This document shows, piece by piece, positions 39,901 to 52,924 of a stretch of 64,000 nucleotides of DNA (position 1 is the stretch's first letter; each line of letters begins with the position of its first letter). The stretch covers positions 10,036,472-10,100,471 of the forward strand of contig JAUJPP010000001.1 in the NCBI GenBank assembly GCA_030562195.1. The letters are read 5' to 3'. The notes beneath the pieces were generated by a model. That model was not told where the DNA came from. It worked only from the letters and a program-made list of their open reading frames with translations, and ran no database searches. The DNA is from Nipponacmea schrenckii. Lineage: Eukaryota; Mollusca; Gastropoda; Lottiidae. A program made the translations under genes and the position numbers.

Positions 39901-42900
39901 TTGAAGCTTTAAAATATGAGAATGGTCAACTGGGTGGAGCTAGTTCAGCTAGATCTTTAGCTTCATCAGTATCAAGTATAAGAAGGGTATGTATTCAGTT
40001 ATTATTTACTGGGTCTAAATTATATTTTGACTTTAAGATGAATGCCTTGACATATTTGACCTACATTCTGCAGTAATTTTTTCCTTTTTGCCCCTTTTTG
40101 TGGTGTAAGTGTATTATTTATTCAGTGTAATGTTGAGATGGGTGTGATAATAAAATATCTGTTTTTGATCAGATTGGTGAAAGTGGTAAAAGTACCAGAG
40201 AATTAGAGAAAACTATAGCTCTATTAAAGAAGGTAGTAGAAAAAACACAGGCTGAGAATGAGATTTTAAAAAGATCTGCTAATGGAGCCGGTTCTGAACA
40301 AATTTCATTTTTAAAACAAGAAAATGATGGCTTGAAGGTAAGATATTAATATATAAATATTGTGTAAGCTTACAATGTTATACTGATGGTAGTTTTTACT
40401 TTTGGTTTTTAGCAATATATACCATTGTTTTGGATGGCAACATAGCTCTGTTGACAATATGATACAGTTTATGTTGGAAAAGATCCCTCAAATGGAAATG
40501 AACTGAATTTTACATCCTGCACCTTATTGACTAATGAAGATCTCCCAAATGGATTTGACATGTCTTTCTTATTAATATTGATTTGTATTGTTTCGTATGA
40601 TCTTTTTTAATGAGCCTTAGAATTAAGGACCTGGAAAATGTTATTTTCCTTATTTAAAAATTCTTTGTATGTGTAGAATCACCTAGAAGAGGTCAAATTA
40701 CAAATGGGTGCTACATTAAGTGAAAGATATACCAGTCAACAGAAAGGTACAGCTAAAATGATGACAGATTATGACAAATTGAGGAAAGAGCTAGTGAAGG
40801 TAATATCATGGAATCATATTGCTGCAATCATATCATATCAAACTATAGTTGAAGTAATGTAATGAGAAAGATAAAGGGTTGTGCAAAAATGAAATGACCT
40901 TTTATAGTCAAATGATCATTGTGTGTCATATAATTAAGGTGTGTGATATTATCAAGGTATGTGATATAATCAAGTATAATCAATGTTTGTGATACAAGCA
41001 TATCATTTTAATATGGAATTATTCTATGATATACATGTACCTACAGGAAAAAGAAATAAATGAAAAATTAAGAGTAGAATTAAGAAGTAAAGAAATGGAG
41101 AAGGAAACACAAATGAAACAATTAGAATTGACCAAGTCTAAGTTAGAAATAGAGGAAGCTAAAAGACCTAGTAATAATTCTGATAATAAAGGCTGGAAGT
41201 CTGCTGTAGTCACTAGAATGTATGAAGATCAGATAAATACATTAGAAGCAGATATTGAAAAGAAGGTCAGTAAAAATAACTAAGTCATATTGTAAATATT
41301 CTTATCTGCATGACTATCAATATTCACCAATGAATATATATTTCATACCAATTCATGAATACACTTGCTTTATATAAAGATGTAGCTACCATGTCCTCTT
41401 AATGTTGAATAAAAATTCTATTATAGAACAAAATTATAGCTGATAATAAGAAATTATTAAAAGCAGCAGCAGAAAAAGAACAGAATTTTATTGAAGAAAA
41501 ATCACAATTATTACATCAGGTCGGTATTTTAGTCACATTCTGATATTACAACGTTAATATGCCTAATCATCAAGTTACTTTGTAATCTGTGGCCTTTTTA
41601 AAAAATTTAAACAAAATATATTGAATATATGAAATTATCTTGAAGAAAAGTACATATCCAGACTTTGTTGTTATGATATACACGGTATTTACTGTTGATT
41701 TATGTTGATATGATTTATTAAAAGATAGCTATATTAGAAAGATTACCACCTGGTATTCAAGTCAAAGATAGTGATTTAATGAAAGAATATCAACAAGCTA
41801 GGTGAGTATTCACTGTTTCTGTCTGCTGTCAGAAATAGTGCTGTATAAAGCATCCTGAGCCTAGTTCTTAAGACATGGTCAAGAAACCTACCTTGAAGAA
41901 AACTCCCTCTATAATTTGAATAGAATAAGAATTTCAGGCATCCTTCATAAAAGTATAGTGAAATTCTCAAAAATTAGTCAGGCTATATTTGAAAATATAT
42001 GTTTTTTATTTCTATGAACAGAATTAAAATTGATAAACTAGAATTAGAAAAGAAAGAATTAATACAAGAAATAAGAATGTATAGAAAGGGAGATAGGAAC
42101 TCAGAATTGGTAAGACTTTACAAATAGAAATACTAAGCTAATTCCATTATCACAATCTGGTGCTTTGATAAAGTGATAGGACACCCATTCACAAACTGTG
42201 GCATTTACATTGAGCATGTCAGTGCTTTTCAACCATATAGTTATTTGGTGTAAGATTCTGAGATAAAAAACAGAAGTAAATGATTGTTGTTACAATCTTG
42301 CGGGCCTCCAATGTTTCCAATGTTTACACAAGGAAGGTAACTCTTACTTAATATTCATAACAATTACTTTGTATTTATAATGCCCATACATCTCAATATG
42401 ATCTAATCTATTTTTCCAGCTTGATGATGATATTCTAACTAAAGCTAGTAAATATGATAGAATATTAGAAGAAAATGTTGATGTCAGAGTGGACTTTAAA
42501 ACTGCAGCTTTAGAGAGAGATAAATACAAGATGGAAGTTACTAAGGTAAACTATAACAAATGAAAGGAATCTTTTCTTCAGGGGTAAATGTTATTACTAT
42601 GACGTAAGAACGGCACAATAGTTTTAGAAGTGGTATACATATCTCAATATTAGGTTTGACAACACTGCCTTTTGATGTTGTATTACACAAAGGAAAATTT
42701 GTTAATTGTTCCATTTAAATGGTTATAAAATATCAGTGTTGTTTATATTTTTAGTTGAAGAAAGAATTGGATAATTTTGGTCCCGAATTCTTTGAAGAAA
42801 TAGAAGATTTAAAATATAACTATAAGCAAGCTGTAGAGAAAAATGTGCTATATGAGGAAAAACTACTCAATATATCTAAACAGTTTGGAATTCATCTCAA

Positions 42901-42922
42901 TGTTCCTGGTTTAGACACATAA
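21955..42922 (+). CDS. CEP290: CEP290, centrosomal/ciliary transition-zone protein
   Basis: Very long coiled-coil protein of the ciliary transition zone and centriolar satellites, linking membrane to axoneme and gating ciliary traffic (known for the family). I reconstructed 56 coding exons totalling 7,479 nt, about 2,490 residues against about 2,479 in human. Exons: 21955-22047, 22320-22461, 22704-22759, 23055-23219, 23420-23474, 23644-23798, 24157-24270, 24555-24623, 24862-24951, 25253-25375, 25696-25813, 25929-26107, 26221-26291, 26520-26712, 26964-27037, 27230-27374, 27665-27830, 28047-28102, 28392-28556, 28887-29036, 29256-29381, 29555-29647, 29794-29943, 30217-30297, 30433-30606, 30932-31043, 31183-31379, 31628-31688, 31848-32078, 32265-32467, 32718-32831, 33218-33412, 33616-33696, 33930-34037, 34206-34340, 34792-35025, 35286-35507, 35661-35815, 36378-36591, 36904-37041, 37293-37407, 37547-37656, 37835-37960, 38135-38274, 38665-38812, 39176-39295, 39504-39647, 39873-39986, 40173-40337, 40677-40799, 41047-41265, 41427-41519, 41725-41801, 42022-42109, 42420-42545, 42755-42922. 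Diagnostic stretches: start MPPLAWDKIMTVEP, SISKKITMLEMKELNERQRA (exon 27), RAPTVTMKNLVERLKNQLAL (exon 39), KSAVVTRMYE (exon 51), PEFFEEIEDLKYNYKQAV (last exon). Phases agree throughout except at exon 5 (one extra base) and the exon 6/7 junction. The C-terminus ends PGLDT, without the longer acidic tail of human CEP290. Confidence 0.95.
34341..34590 (+). repeat. 57-bp tandem repeat derived from CEP290 exon 35 and its splice donor
   Basis: Units begin GTAATTAGAACA at 34341, 34398, 34455, 34512 and 34569 (exactly 57 bp apart; the last is partial). Each contains ACTACTATTAGATCTAAT and ATTAAAACAG followed by GTAATT. The unit matches the end of exon 35 (ACTACTATAAGATCTAATG ... ATTAAAACAG) with about 30 internal bases missing, so it arose from the exon-intron boundary. 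Confidence 0.9.
35868..36312 (+). repeat. Minisatellite in CEP290 intron 38
   Basis: From 35868 to about 36130 the motif CCTTGGCTGATACTGTCTAA repeats in roughly 20-bp units with variation. From about 36150 to 36312 a related 20-23 bp motif, GACCTTTGCTGAGACAGTCTG-like, takes over. The array ends about 65 bp before exon 39. Confidence 0.9.
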
Positions 42923-43590
42923 TCATTATTACTGGTCTTTATATAAATGTTTCACTTATGTATATTAGAAGTCTAGATTATCAGGTTATTTCATATTGAA
43001 TCCATTTCTTTAGTAGCTTTTTGTTGACAAGAATGGGCATGTCTAAGTATATCTTTCTGTGCATAGTGAACAAGGGTTCTCAAGTACCGTCCAAGGGGTG
43101 TTTTCATTCTGTAGTACCGTCCAAACATATGTAGTTTAATCTCCAAGTTTATGTGTTTAGTACCATCCATTGTTGTATTACAATCTACCTTTATCTGTGA
43201 TATTTGTCTTATGTAGAATATATTTATTATTAAAACTCATTCCATTTTAAATGTATCCAAGTTTTATTTTAAGGGACTTTTAACACTACAGTGACCTGGA
43301 GGACTACACGTGTGTGTTTCTATGACTTCTTGATTATGCAAATTTAGTAGTGGACGTGTGTGGAACCACTTCAACTTCCCCTTGAGCATGTCATGTAACA
43401 AGCCAGGCATCTGTACATTAGCTGAACATTAATGCCGCCCAGCCGAGATTGTAGAGTGAACAAACATTAGGGCTGTACACAATAAAAAAAAAAGATAGCT
43501 TGCCAGGCAAGGTAACATATGCCCACTGGCAGCATTGAATTTGAAAAATAAATACAGCAATGACTCAAAAACATTCACTAAATGGATATT
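42923..43590 (+). other. CEP290 3' UTR and flank
   Basis: Follows the TAA at 42920-42922. TACCGTCCAAG-like phrases recur at about 43085-43170. A possible poly(A) signal AATAAA lies at about 43480, followed by an A run. No gene seen. Confidence 0.4.
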
Positions 43591-44950
43591 GAAGTCAAGG
43601 GCAAAAACTCAAAAACACCAAGTTTCATCAAAATCCATTGAAAATTGTAGCTTCTATTGAACCACAAAAAATTTTTGACACAATCTTACTAAATCAAGGG
43701 CAATAACTAAAAAACTGTTCATCGAAAAATCATCAAATTCGAACTTGACTGTGTCTTATCAATTCCAATGCTCACACCAAGTTTCATTTAAATCCATTGA
43801 AAATTGTAGCTTCTATTTTGTCTACAACAAATATAGAGGCAGGGGCAATAACTCCAAAACTGTTTATCGCAAAATCGTCCAAATCGAACTTGACCACCCT
43901 CTTATCAATTCCAATGCTCATACCAAGTTTCATTAAAATCCATAGATAATTGTAGCTTCTATAGTGTCTACAGAAAATGAATTTTTATGCAATTTTACTT
44001 AGTCAAGGGCAATTACTCATAAACTATTCATCAAAAAATCGTCAAATTTGAATTTCTGATAAAAACTGTAGCCTATATCGTGGATATAACCCAAATTTGA
44101 CGCGTTTTTACGAAGTCAAGGGCAATAACTCAAAATCCGTTCATTCGATAATTTCAATTTTCGAACTTGACCGAGATATCATCAATATATACATGTATAC
44201 CAAGTTTCATTTAGATCGGATAAAAACTATAGCCTCTATTGTGGATACAACCCAAATTTGACGCGTTTTTACTAAGTCAAGGGCAATAACTCAAAAACCT
44301 TTCATGCGAAAATTTCCATTTTCGAACTTGACCGAGATATAATCAATATATGCATGTATACCAAGTTTCATTAAGATCTGATAAAAACTGTAGCCTCTAT
44401 TGTGGATACAACCCAAATTTGACGTGTTTTTACTAAGTCAAGGGCAATAACTCAAAATCCATTCATTCGATAATTTCAATTTTCGAACTTGACCGTGATA
44501 TCATCAATATATACATGTATACCAAGTTTCATTAAGATCGGATAAAAACTGTAGCCTCTATTGTGGATACAACCCAAATTTGACGCGTTTTTACTAAGTC
44601 AAGGGCAATAACTCAAAAACCGTTCATGCGAAAATTTCCATTTTCGAACTTGACCGAGATATCATCAATATATACATGTATACCAAGTTTCATTAAGATT
44701 GGATAAAAACTGTAGCCTCTATTGTGGATACAACCCAAATTTGACGCGTTTTTACTAAGTCAAGTGCAATAACTCAAAAACCGTTCATGCGATAATTTCC
44801 ATTTTCGAACTTGACCGAGATATCATCAATATATACATGTATACCAAGTTTCATTAAGATCGGATAAAAACTGTAGCCTCTATCGTGGATACAACAAATG
44901 TGGACGGACCGACGGACCGACGGACGGACGGACAGGGGCGACGGCAATAT
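43590..44950 (+). repeat. 161-bp tandem repeat array with GGAC-rich end
   Basis: GTCAAGGGCAATAACTC recurs at 44114, 44275, 44437, 44598 and 44759 (one-base variant), spaced 161-162 bp, with TTCGAACTTGACCGAGAT, ACCAAGTTTCATTAAGAT and GTGGATACAACCCAAATTTG at fixed positions in each unit. Older, more diverged copies extend back to about 43594. The array ends in a GGACGGACC/GGACGGAC run at about 44900-44935 followed by GGGGCGACGGCAATATACGT. It separates the convergent CEP290 and CCT2 genes. Confidence 0.9.
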
Positions 44951-45261
44951 ACGTCCACATTTCCATGTGGGCCTATAAAAACTGTGAAAGCTTGCAAGGG
45001 TAGAAACAGAACTTCAATAGCCTAGCGATTTAGCTAGAATAAATTTCACACCTCAGGGGTAAGAACATAAACATAAAGAAACTAGTTGATGCGATGTTAT
45101 CAAATATATGAAAACAAAAGATATGGTGGATACAAATTACAGAGACAATGAGATATTCAGTATTTAAATTTTGATAAATAAATATTGATAGCACTAATTT
45201 CAGAAAGTTCATGATGTTAGTCAATCATGTAAAAAGCACAATAAGAAATGATAAAGTCTAT

Positions 45262-48200
45262 TTAATGATGTCTGTGGTCTGGTTGTCGAGGCCGTGGGGC
45301 TGAACTTATAATATTATCAACACGTAATATCATCTCGGCAGCTTCCGCAGCACTCAATAAGACTTGACGTTTAACTTGGAAAGATTCAGTTATTCCTAGC
45401 TTTTCCATATCACCTATTTCACCCTCATTCATATCTACAAGGCAAAAATTGTAAATGTTTACATATTGATAACCGATAAATAACAGTATTAGCTATGCTG
45501 GAAGTCCCGTCCAGAAGTCTAGTAAAGTAGCATCAAGTGATCTAATAAAGTTAGCTCTATCTCTCAGTGAACTACCCTTGTTTTTATTAACGAATGACAA
45601 AGTTAGAGAAGTAATATTTGATCTTTTCTGACTATAAAACTACACAAAATAGGAAGGCATAAGAAATCTTACCTAAACCATATGTATGTTTACCATCTGT
45701 ATGAGCTGCTCTTAATTGAGAAACCAATTCCGCACTGTCATAGCCAGCATTATCTGCTATACATGTTGGTAACTACAACAGATTATATAAAACATGCAAT
45801 TTATCTTTCATATTCCAGAAACGAGAATCAAAAAATACAGGGATGAACCTTATATGTGTATAGTCTTTCATGCTATCACAGTAATTGTTACCTAGAATAT
45901 AGAATACTTATAAACTTACAGCTCTCAATGCTCTTGCAAATGCTTCCATGGCAACAGCTTCTTTACCAGGTGTTTTTGCTGCTAATCTAGATACAGCATC
46001 AGCCATTAACATTTCAGCACTTCCTAAAAACAAAATATAAACTAATATTAAATAAGGTCCACAGTAATACTAGACACTACATTATTTAGATTGCAGACAG
46101 AACCATCAATTAACCAAAACACCCACTATTGCTCAATGATACAAAGATTTCTTACCTCCACCAAATACAGTTCTAGTTTCTTTCACAGTTTGTGAAAGTA
46201 CACATAAAGCATCATGTAGAGATCGTTCTGATTCATCTAAAATCTGTTGTGTTGCTCCACGTAGAACAACAGTACAAGCTTCACCTAAAGCAACACCTAC
46301 AAGTATACAATAGGAATTGATATATTAAATTCAAATGAGAACTTAATTCAAATTTTTGTCTTTTCATTCCATTAATCAATATCTCAATAAAACAATGCAG
46401 AATGCTAATGTCTGTCAATATTTTGAAAATCAACAGTTAACGGCCTATAATATGAATTTCAACTTACCAGTAAATTTAAGTAATTGATCTTCACCAATCA
46501 TAACTTGTTCAATAACATCACAGGTACCTAGTTTGACTTTATCAGGACAATCAAAAGTTGATGTTATTTCCCCACCAAGTACTAAAGCTAATCTTTCAAT
46601 TCCATCAAAATCTGCATGTTCAATAGCCATCATACCAGCATCAGCAAATAATTGTTCAGGGTAATTGTAAATCAATTGTCTACAAAGGAAGAGTTCAATA
46701 TGCTGTGCAGGAAACTATGTGACTCAATACTGAGGAGTAACAATATTAGTGAAACATCATCACAAACTTCAAACTACACATATAAGCAGCAAAATTATAT
46801 CACAAGTATACATACATGTGTACAGGTCATGAAAAAAAATCGGGAGATTTGTCTTGAAAAATCGGGAGATTGGGTGAAAAATCGGTAGATTTTTTTCAAA
46901 GCGTGTAAATACATGAATTTTTAAAAGATGGATACAAGGTTGGCTCAAACCATCTAAAATAAATGTTCCTTTTTCCAAAACTGTAATTCATGACTTCTCT
47001 CCATCATTAATTGCACAGAATGAAAGGTAAAGTAATTTTTCTGAAGCAAGCTCAAGATATATTGAACTGAATTCGCTGCTTCCATTTTGACATGTTGATA
47101 TCGAAAGTAGCCTGTTATGCATGTAATAAATGTTTGTTTACATGCTACAGTCAAATTATAAAGCATTTTTAAGAAACGAAGTTCTGATACTATTAAATTT
47201 AGACTAAAAATCTACCGATAATACAAAAACAAATTTTGAAACGATGTCTATGCTACTTATAAATCACACAGAATTGACGATTATCATAAACTATCGTGAA
47301 GACTTCAAAATTTCATTTATGGGAAAATTAAGGCTACCGTAAAGTTTATCATAAAAGCGAAAGTAGAGTGTGCCGGATGTTGTTATAAAAACGTTATCGG
47401 GTGAAAAATGGATTAAACTATCATCTTAATCAGGGGATTAATTAATCAGACAATGATAATGTTATTACGGGGTGAGATTAACGCGTGTCACCGGCAAATA
47501 AAATATAAGTAAAGAATATTTTATTGATTTATGGTAAAGAATTTTGACACTGAAAACGGTAGGCCCCGTGAAAATTATGGTTACGAAAAGAAAGAAAAAA
47601 TCGGTAGATTTGAGTCTCCCGGCGGTAGATCGGGAGACAGCATGCAAAAGCGGTAGAAACCCGACGAAATTGGTAGATTACACACGTATGCAAACATATG
47701 ATTGCTCAATAGTAAGGTAAAATTATCAAGATCAAAGTAACCCAAATCTAGATTTCAGAGCTAAGTTAACAAAGTTGACATTATTATACACATATTTACC
47801 ATACCTGTTTATGAAAACATTACAATTGTGTTTAATTATCCTATTCACTTTGTCTTTCATCTTTTCTTTCTCTGCTACTTCTAATTCTGCTACTTTAGAT
47901 ACAGCATCAACTCGTACTCTACTACCAAATACCTGTAACAACCAAAATTGTCTTTTACCAGTAAAGTTCTATTAATTGCCTTATCTGACAAGGTTTAAGA
48001 AGTCGGAAGACAAAATACTTAATATTCCAATGTTTTGTTCCACAGTATTCATTTCATTAGATGGCCTATTATTAACAATTGAATGGATGTATTTGTTATA
48101 TGATTTAGCTGTTTTCAAAGAATTCACATTTGAAACCATTTTGCTCTAGTTTCTCATATGAACCATCATTCAGACTGGAACTCATTGTCCTTACCTTGAT

Positions 48201-50226
48201 CTTATCAGTATCCATAGGTGTATTGGCTATTAATATTTTGGCATTTTCTACTCTTTTTGGTTGATGTACACCAACAGTCTTGTCTAATAAAAATCCTACA
48301 AGAAGATGATGAATGTAAATTAAAATAATACTTCTTAATATTGTTTACCACCAATCAGCCTCAATAATCTCTGGCATAAAATCTGACCTTTGACCATTCT
48401 AGTAAGCCGCAATTTTCAAGTCTTTAAGAGTGACTTGACAATCACATTGACTTACTGTACTTACCCTTATATTAAAGCTTTAACAAAGTATAAACAAATA
48501 CCAAATTACCTTCATCTAAATAGGAATCTTGTAGAGCTCCACCTAGTTTCTTTATAATCTGAATAGCATCTAAATTGCCACTACCCTATAAAATATTCAG
48601 AACAATGGATATGACGGCAATGGAGCAGTAGCAGTATATTACAGAAAATAATGACTGAATCAACCAACTTAAACCCAATTTAAAGATCCATTGGCACACA
48701 TCTTTTATATGTCACAAAACACTTACCTTCAATCTCAATACAGCCTCTACTGCCAATTTAGCAAAATGTTCTTTATATTGAGTTAAAATTTTGGAACTAA
48801 GAGTTGTTCTAGCTATATTCATCAAATCTTCACAGAATTTTTCAGGATTGGTTCTATAAAACATTCAAAAAGTTCCATCACATTCAAAGAAATTTGGAGC
48901 TTTATTTCAATACATTTCTTAATAACCTCATATCATGAGAACCACAAAATGTAATAGCATGCTATACTTTTGAAGACCCTTTAAGGCTTTGCTTTTCATT
49001 ATATCAGAGCTTTCAGGAGTTGAAAGTGTGTTACTCTCAATGCTCAACACAAGGCCTATAAATACAATAAACATGAGTATAAGACACTGATTAAATCTTA
49101 AATACAACAGTGAGAATAACCCAACTTACCCATTATCTTTAGCAGAGTCTGTTAGTGCTTTTCTAGCTGTATCAACTGCCGCTCTCCATCCAGTTATTAT
49201 AGTCTGTGGATGTATTCTGCTACTTACCAACTGTTCTGCTTCCTGTTAATACAACAAACAAATTATAGCAGACATCTAGACATTTAAAGTATTGACACTT
49301 CTTTTAGACTTAAACCAAACAAATTCAGCTCAGTTTTTAATGATGGTTTTTGAATAGAATAGAATATAAACAATACCTTTAATAGTTCACAAGCTAAAAC
49401 AACTACTGATGTTGTTCCATCCCCTACTTCATCATCTTGTACTTTAGATATGTCTAAAATAGTATATAATACAGGCTTAAATATATAATCCACTAAATTT
49501 TTTTTTTTAGGTTCATAGGTTACAAATATTGCTTTTAATGTAATTATTACAATGATTTCACAAACAGTTTATTTTCACTCCAAAAAGAAATATTCTAAAC
49601 TTATTAATTATAAATATACCGGTACTGTAAAAAAAGATACATACCAACTAGTACTTTACCAGCTGGATTATCAACACCAATAGATTTTAATATGGTAGCT
49701 CCATCATTAGTAACTTGTAATGTACAGTTAGGATCATTACTCTGTAAAATTTTATCCTGAAACGAAAGGCAATGAATGAATTTCATAAATCTACTAACAC
49801 AATAGTACCTTATTTTCAAAACAAAAATTTCAAATCAGTAAAAGAACAAATAACAGTATATAATGATATTGAAGTGTTGAAATCGGAGGCTTACCATTCC
49901 TTTTGGTCCAAGAGTACTTTTAACTAAATCACCTATGGCTATGGCACCAACAAATGATGACTGAAATAAAGATTATAATCACATAACTTAAACCTATGCC
50001 ACAACTATAATAATACCATGTATATAACTTGAAAAATAGCTGGGCATCTTAAAAGTCTATGTAGATTACATTTGCTCAAGAATTGTTGTACGTTGTAACA
50101 AACTTGTTTCAAGTAAAGGTTACTCATGGAGGTACAGTACCTAAATATAACACTCACCATTCGAGCAATTTCTGCTTTCTCTTCTCCAGCACCCATGCTG
50201 AAGATCTGTACTGGATTCATGTTCAT
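45262..50226 (-). CDS. CCT2: CCT2, T-complex protein 1 subunit beta (TRiC/CCT chaperonin)
   Basis: Subunit of the cytosolic ATP-driven CCT ring that folds actin, tubulin and other proteins. Fourteen coding exons on the minus strand: 50226-50158, 49960-49895, 49756-49645, 49453-49377, 49242-49130, 48853-48727, 48585-48510, 48295-48195, 47932-47805, 46679-46468, 46296-46156, 46023-45920, 45772-45673, 45434-45262. All GT..AG, phases consistent, 532 residues (human about 535). Group II chaperonin motifs are visible: [37 protein letters not shown] in the nucleotide-binding region, then beta-specific [16 protein letters not shown] and [30 protein letters not shown] and [20 protein letters not shown] near the end. 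The start MNMNPVQIF matches the family position; the exon begins exactly at this ATG after a CTAATAG acceptor, so an upstream non-coding exon is expected. Convergent with CEP290. Confidence 0.95.
46811..47690. mobile_element. Putative 880-bp non-autonomous transposon in a CCT2 intron
   Basis: Ends CATACATGTGTA (46811) and, on the complement, CATACGTGTGTA (47690) form short inverted repeats. Flanks CAAGTATA and CAAACATA match at six of eight positions, like a decayed 8-bp target duplication. Just inside each end AATCGGGAGATT / AATCGGTAGATTT motifs repeat. No transposase is visible. It sits between the exons at 46468-46679 and 47805-47932. Confidence 0.5.
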
Positions 50227-50699
50227 CTATTAGATAACAATTACAATGATCAAAAAAAATGAGTAAAGTTAATCATAAAGCAAACACTGTAAAATAATGT
50301 AAACTGAAACTCAAAGTTTTAAACCATCATAGCAGCATAACGCCATCTCTCATGACACATGCTTTTCTGTTTATTCCATCATTGCTATCTATGAAGTTAG
50401 TTGTGCATTGATTGGCTTACCCCAAGCTTTGTTCAAGCTAAATTATATTTTAATTGTAGTAAAATGGGATCACAATTAACAGAAGCGTTTAAATTTATTC
50501 AGTGTATTTATGATACAAATTAATACAAAATTGGTCATCTGTCACGCATAAGCCTTCGGCTGTTAAAAGACAGATCCGTCTGAATAAAGCACGTGCTCTT
50601 TTACTGTTTTAAATCATCGTAAACGAATCCCGTTTTTCCTTGAGATTAATCAGATAACGTTGGTAATAATTCGAAAAGAAAGTAAAATTTATAGCCTAC

Positions 50700-50770
50700 C
50701 TTTGACGTCTTCTTCGCTAGAAATCTACAAATTTCAAGTATGAACAGCTCAATATACAAGAATGTTTACC
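50700..50770 (-). other. Probable non-coding first exon of CCT2
   Basis: On the minus strand GACGTCAAAG followed by GTAGGC at 50699 gives a good donor, and the coding exon starts directly after an acceptor at 50227-50228. The upstream end of this exon is not defined. Confidence 0.5.
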
Positions 50771-52699
50771 AGAAGCTTCCACGTGGTTACGTACAATTAT
50801 CATTAACTTCCTGTCAGAAAATGTCCACAAAACGAATAGATTTCATATAAATAGAGTTATCTCCCATTAATTGTTTGAATTCAGTTTACAGAAGGTTCAA
50901 TAACGGAAAAGAAATTGTTGCACTTCGGCTTCACAAAATAATTTCGAGAAGCAATCGAAGCTCATTTTGGGTTTTATTTTCATGATCCCAAAGTTTTTTT
51001 TATCACTAAGAAGCATCGAAAATAGCTTCAATTTTATAAGTCTATTCTACACAAGTACACAACAAGGGGCAGCCGAATTTTTTTTATTAAAAAGTAGGCC
51101 TATGCTACTTTAGAACAGGTGTCAGATGTTGGTGCTTAGATTCAAATTAGACATGGGAATCAAGTCTGATCAAAGGATGGACGAGAGTTTCAGCAATTTA
51201 GGTTTTTATTTAATTAAATTACTCCCATGTAGACTAATTTGAATAATTCTCTCATATCGGTTGCAATCCGTCCACAATTGGCTTATGACTGCGCATAAAG
51301 ACCACATATTTTCTCAATTATGTTTTTTTTTAAATGTCGTGTGTAGGTTTTTATCTGACAGATCTTGGACAGGTTTGAATTTGGAATTTTTCGACAAATA
51401 TTTGCAGAGAATCTGCCTTTGATTCACTGACAATTCAAAAGTAGTTTGTAAACGCGACAGGGATAACAGTTTATCTCCGAATTTTAAGAAATCGGGCGTG
51501 AAGGCTACAAGATGTTCGAAGTAGTTGAATTTTGGTATGATTCAGTTATTATTGGAGTTTTATCCCTTGATAAACTGAAAAAAACTTTAAAAGTGACTTG
51601 TAACGCGACAGGGTTTTCAGAATAAAATTTGGTGTTGGTTATATCCACAATATCCAAGGAACTGGGTATGATTCGCACATTTTGACAGAAATACAGTCCT
51701 TGATATAGGCCTACTGACAGTTTAATGGGATAGCCAGCGTATCTTGCTTGATCGCTTTTTATAATTGCAATTCTGTAAAGAATCCAGTATGAAACTCAAA
51801 CATTTGTTTTACTCCAGAGTGCGTTCTGTTGAGAATTTTAATAGATTCTAATATGTTTATGATAACACATCTAAAAGCAGTTAAGGGTTGCCTGCCTCCC
51901 TTTAAATAACTTCATTTCGATCAATTTTTTTATATTTTCCCATTTTTTAACGTGATTAGTATTTTTTACCCTCTAAGTTTTCATATTTCAAATCATAACA
52001 AAGTTTCAATGGAAAATTTCGATGGGCTTCTTGTAAATACTGAGGGTTGTTAACATAAGTAGCGCACTGCTTTGCGTCTTCATCTTAAGTAATGAGTTTT
52101 TCCTTGGTATAGAGAAGTCTCTTATCTCGCAAAACTATATTTTGCTTTGGAAAATGACGATATAGATTTTTGGGACTGAGATATTGGGATCAATTAAAAA
52201 CAAATTTTGACAGTTGTGTAGGTGTTCCAATATCCAGTTGCCCGCCTGAAATCACAAAGGTTTAAAAAGTAGTTTAAATAATTTTTCTGGAGATAAACAT
52301 TGATTAAAAATTCACCCTTTTGATTATGTATGGCTGCAAGGTGAACCGATTTCAAATGATATTTATTTATATAAGAACATAAACATTGGGCATTTCTACC
52401 TTTTACTAAGGTCTGTTTAATGCTTTTAACTTTAATTCGTATGACTATGATTTAACAGCTGTTAAGATATGAAGAGTTTATATTTTTTTTATTCTAGGAT
52501 TGGTTTACTTGGTTATGTTTCATTTTTCAGGTTATTAAGACTAACGATGTGAAGATATGTAGATGAGAGATATAAATTTTAATGGTGTAAAAGAAACCTC
52601 GATGTAAAATATATTTAAGCTGAGTGTTTATTTCTTCTAGTTTTATTTTCAAGATATATGAGGTGAAATAGGTATACAGGATAACATTTCACTGAAACA
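50771..52699. other. Intergenic sequence with a small diverged repeat
   Basis: No gene seen. Around 51430-51720 two diverged monomers of roughly 140 bp share TTGTAA(A)CGCGACAGGG and a later TATGATTC...TCCTTGATA-like stretch. The region just upstream of 52700 would be the 5' flank of the leader exon there. Confidence 0.4.
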
Positions 52700-52753
52700 A
52701 TGTCTCTGATAGAGTTGGATGAAACCATTGAGGAAATCCTTTCGGCGGCTTTG
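52700..52753 (+). CDS. Putative alternative first coding exon A (leader peptide)
   Basis: ATG followed by 17 codons (MSLIELDETIEEILSAAL), then donor GTAAGT at phase 0. The peptide is acidic and amphipathic. No open continuation follows: a 48-bp satellite fills the next kilobase. It matches the other leader exons (57812, 61842) in strand, phase and acidic character, which suggests one gene with several promoters whose body lies beyond 64000. The downstream family is not identified; a chance open stretch cannot be excluded. Confidence 0.4.
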
Positions 52754-52924
52754 GTAAGTAATGCTGCCAATACTGTTAATTCTGTTCTGTACCAATATTT
52801 CTCGAAATATTCAATTGTTATTACTTTGACTATCTCGAGTTTTTCTATTGTAATTACTTTTATTATACTGGATGTCATTGTTTCTCAGGTTATTGTGTCT
52901 TAAATGTCGAGTATGTTGTTTTGA

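Noticed and set aside
43590..44950. CRISPR-like array
   Set aside because: Units are contiguous 161-bp tandem repeats without unique spacers, in an animal genome.
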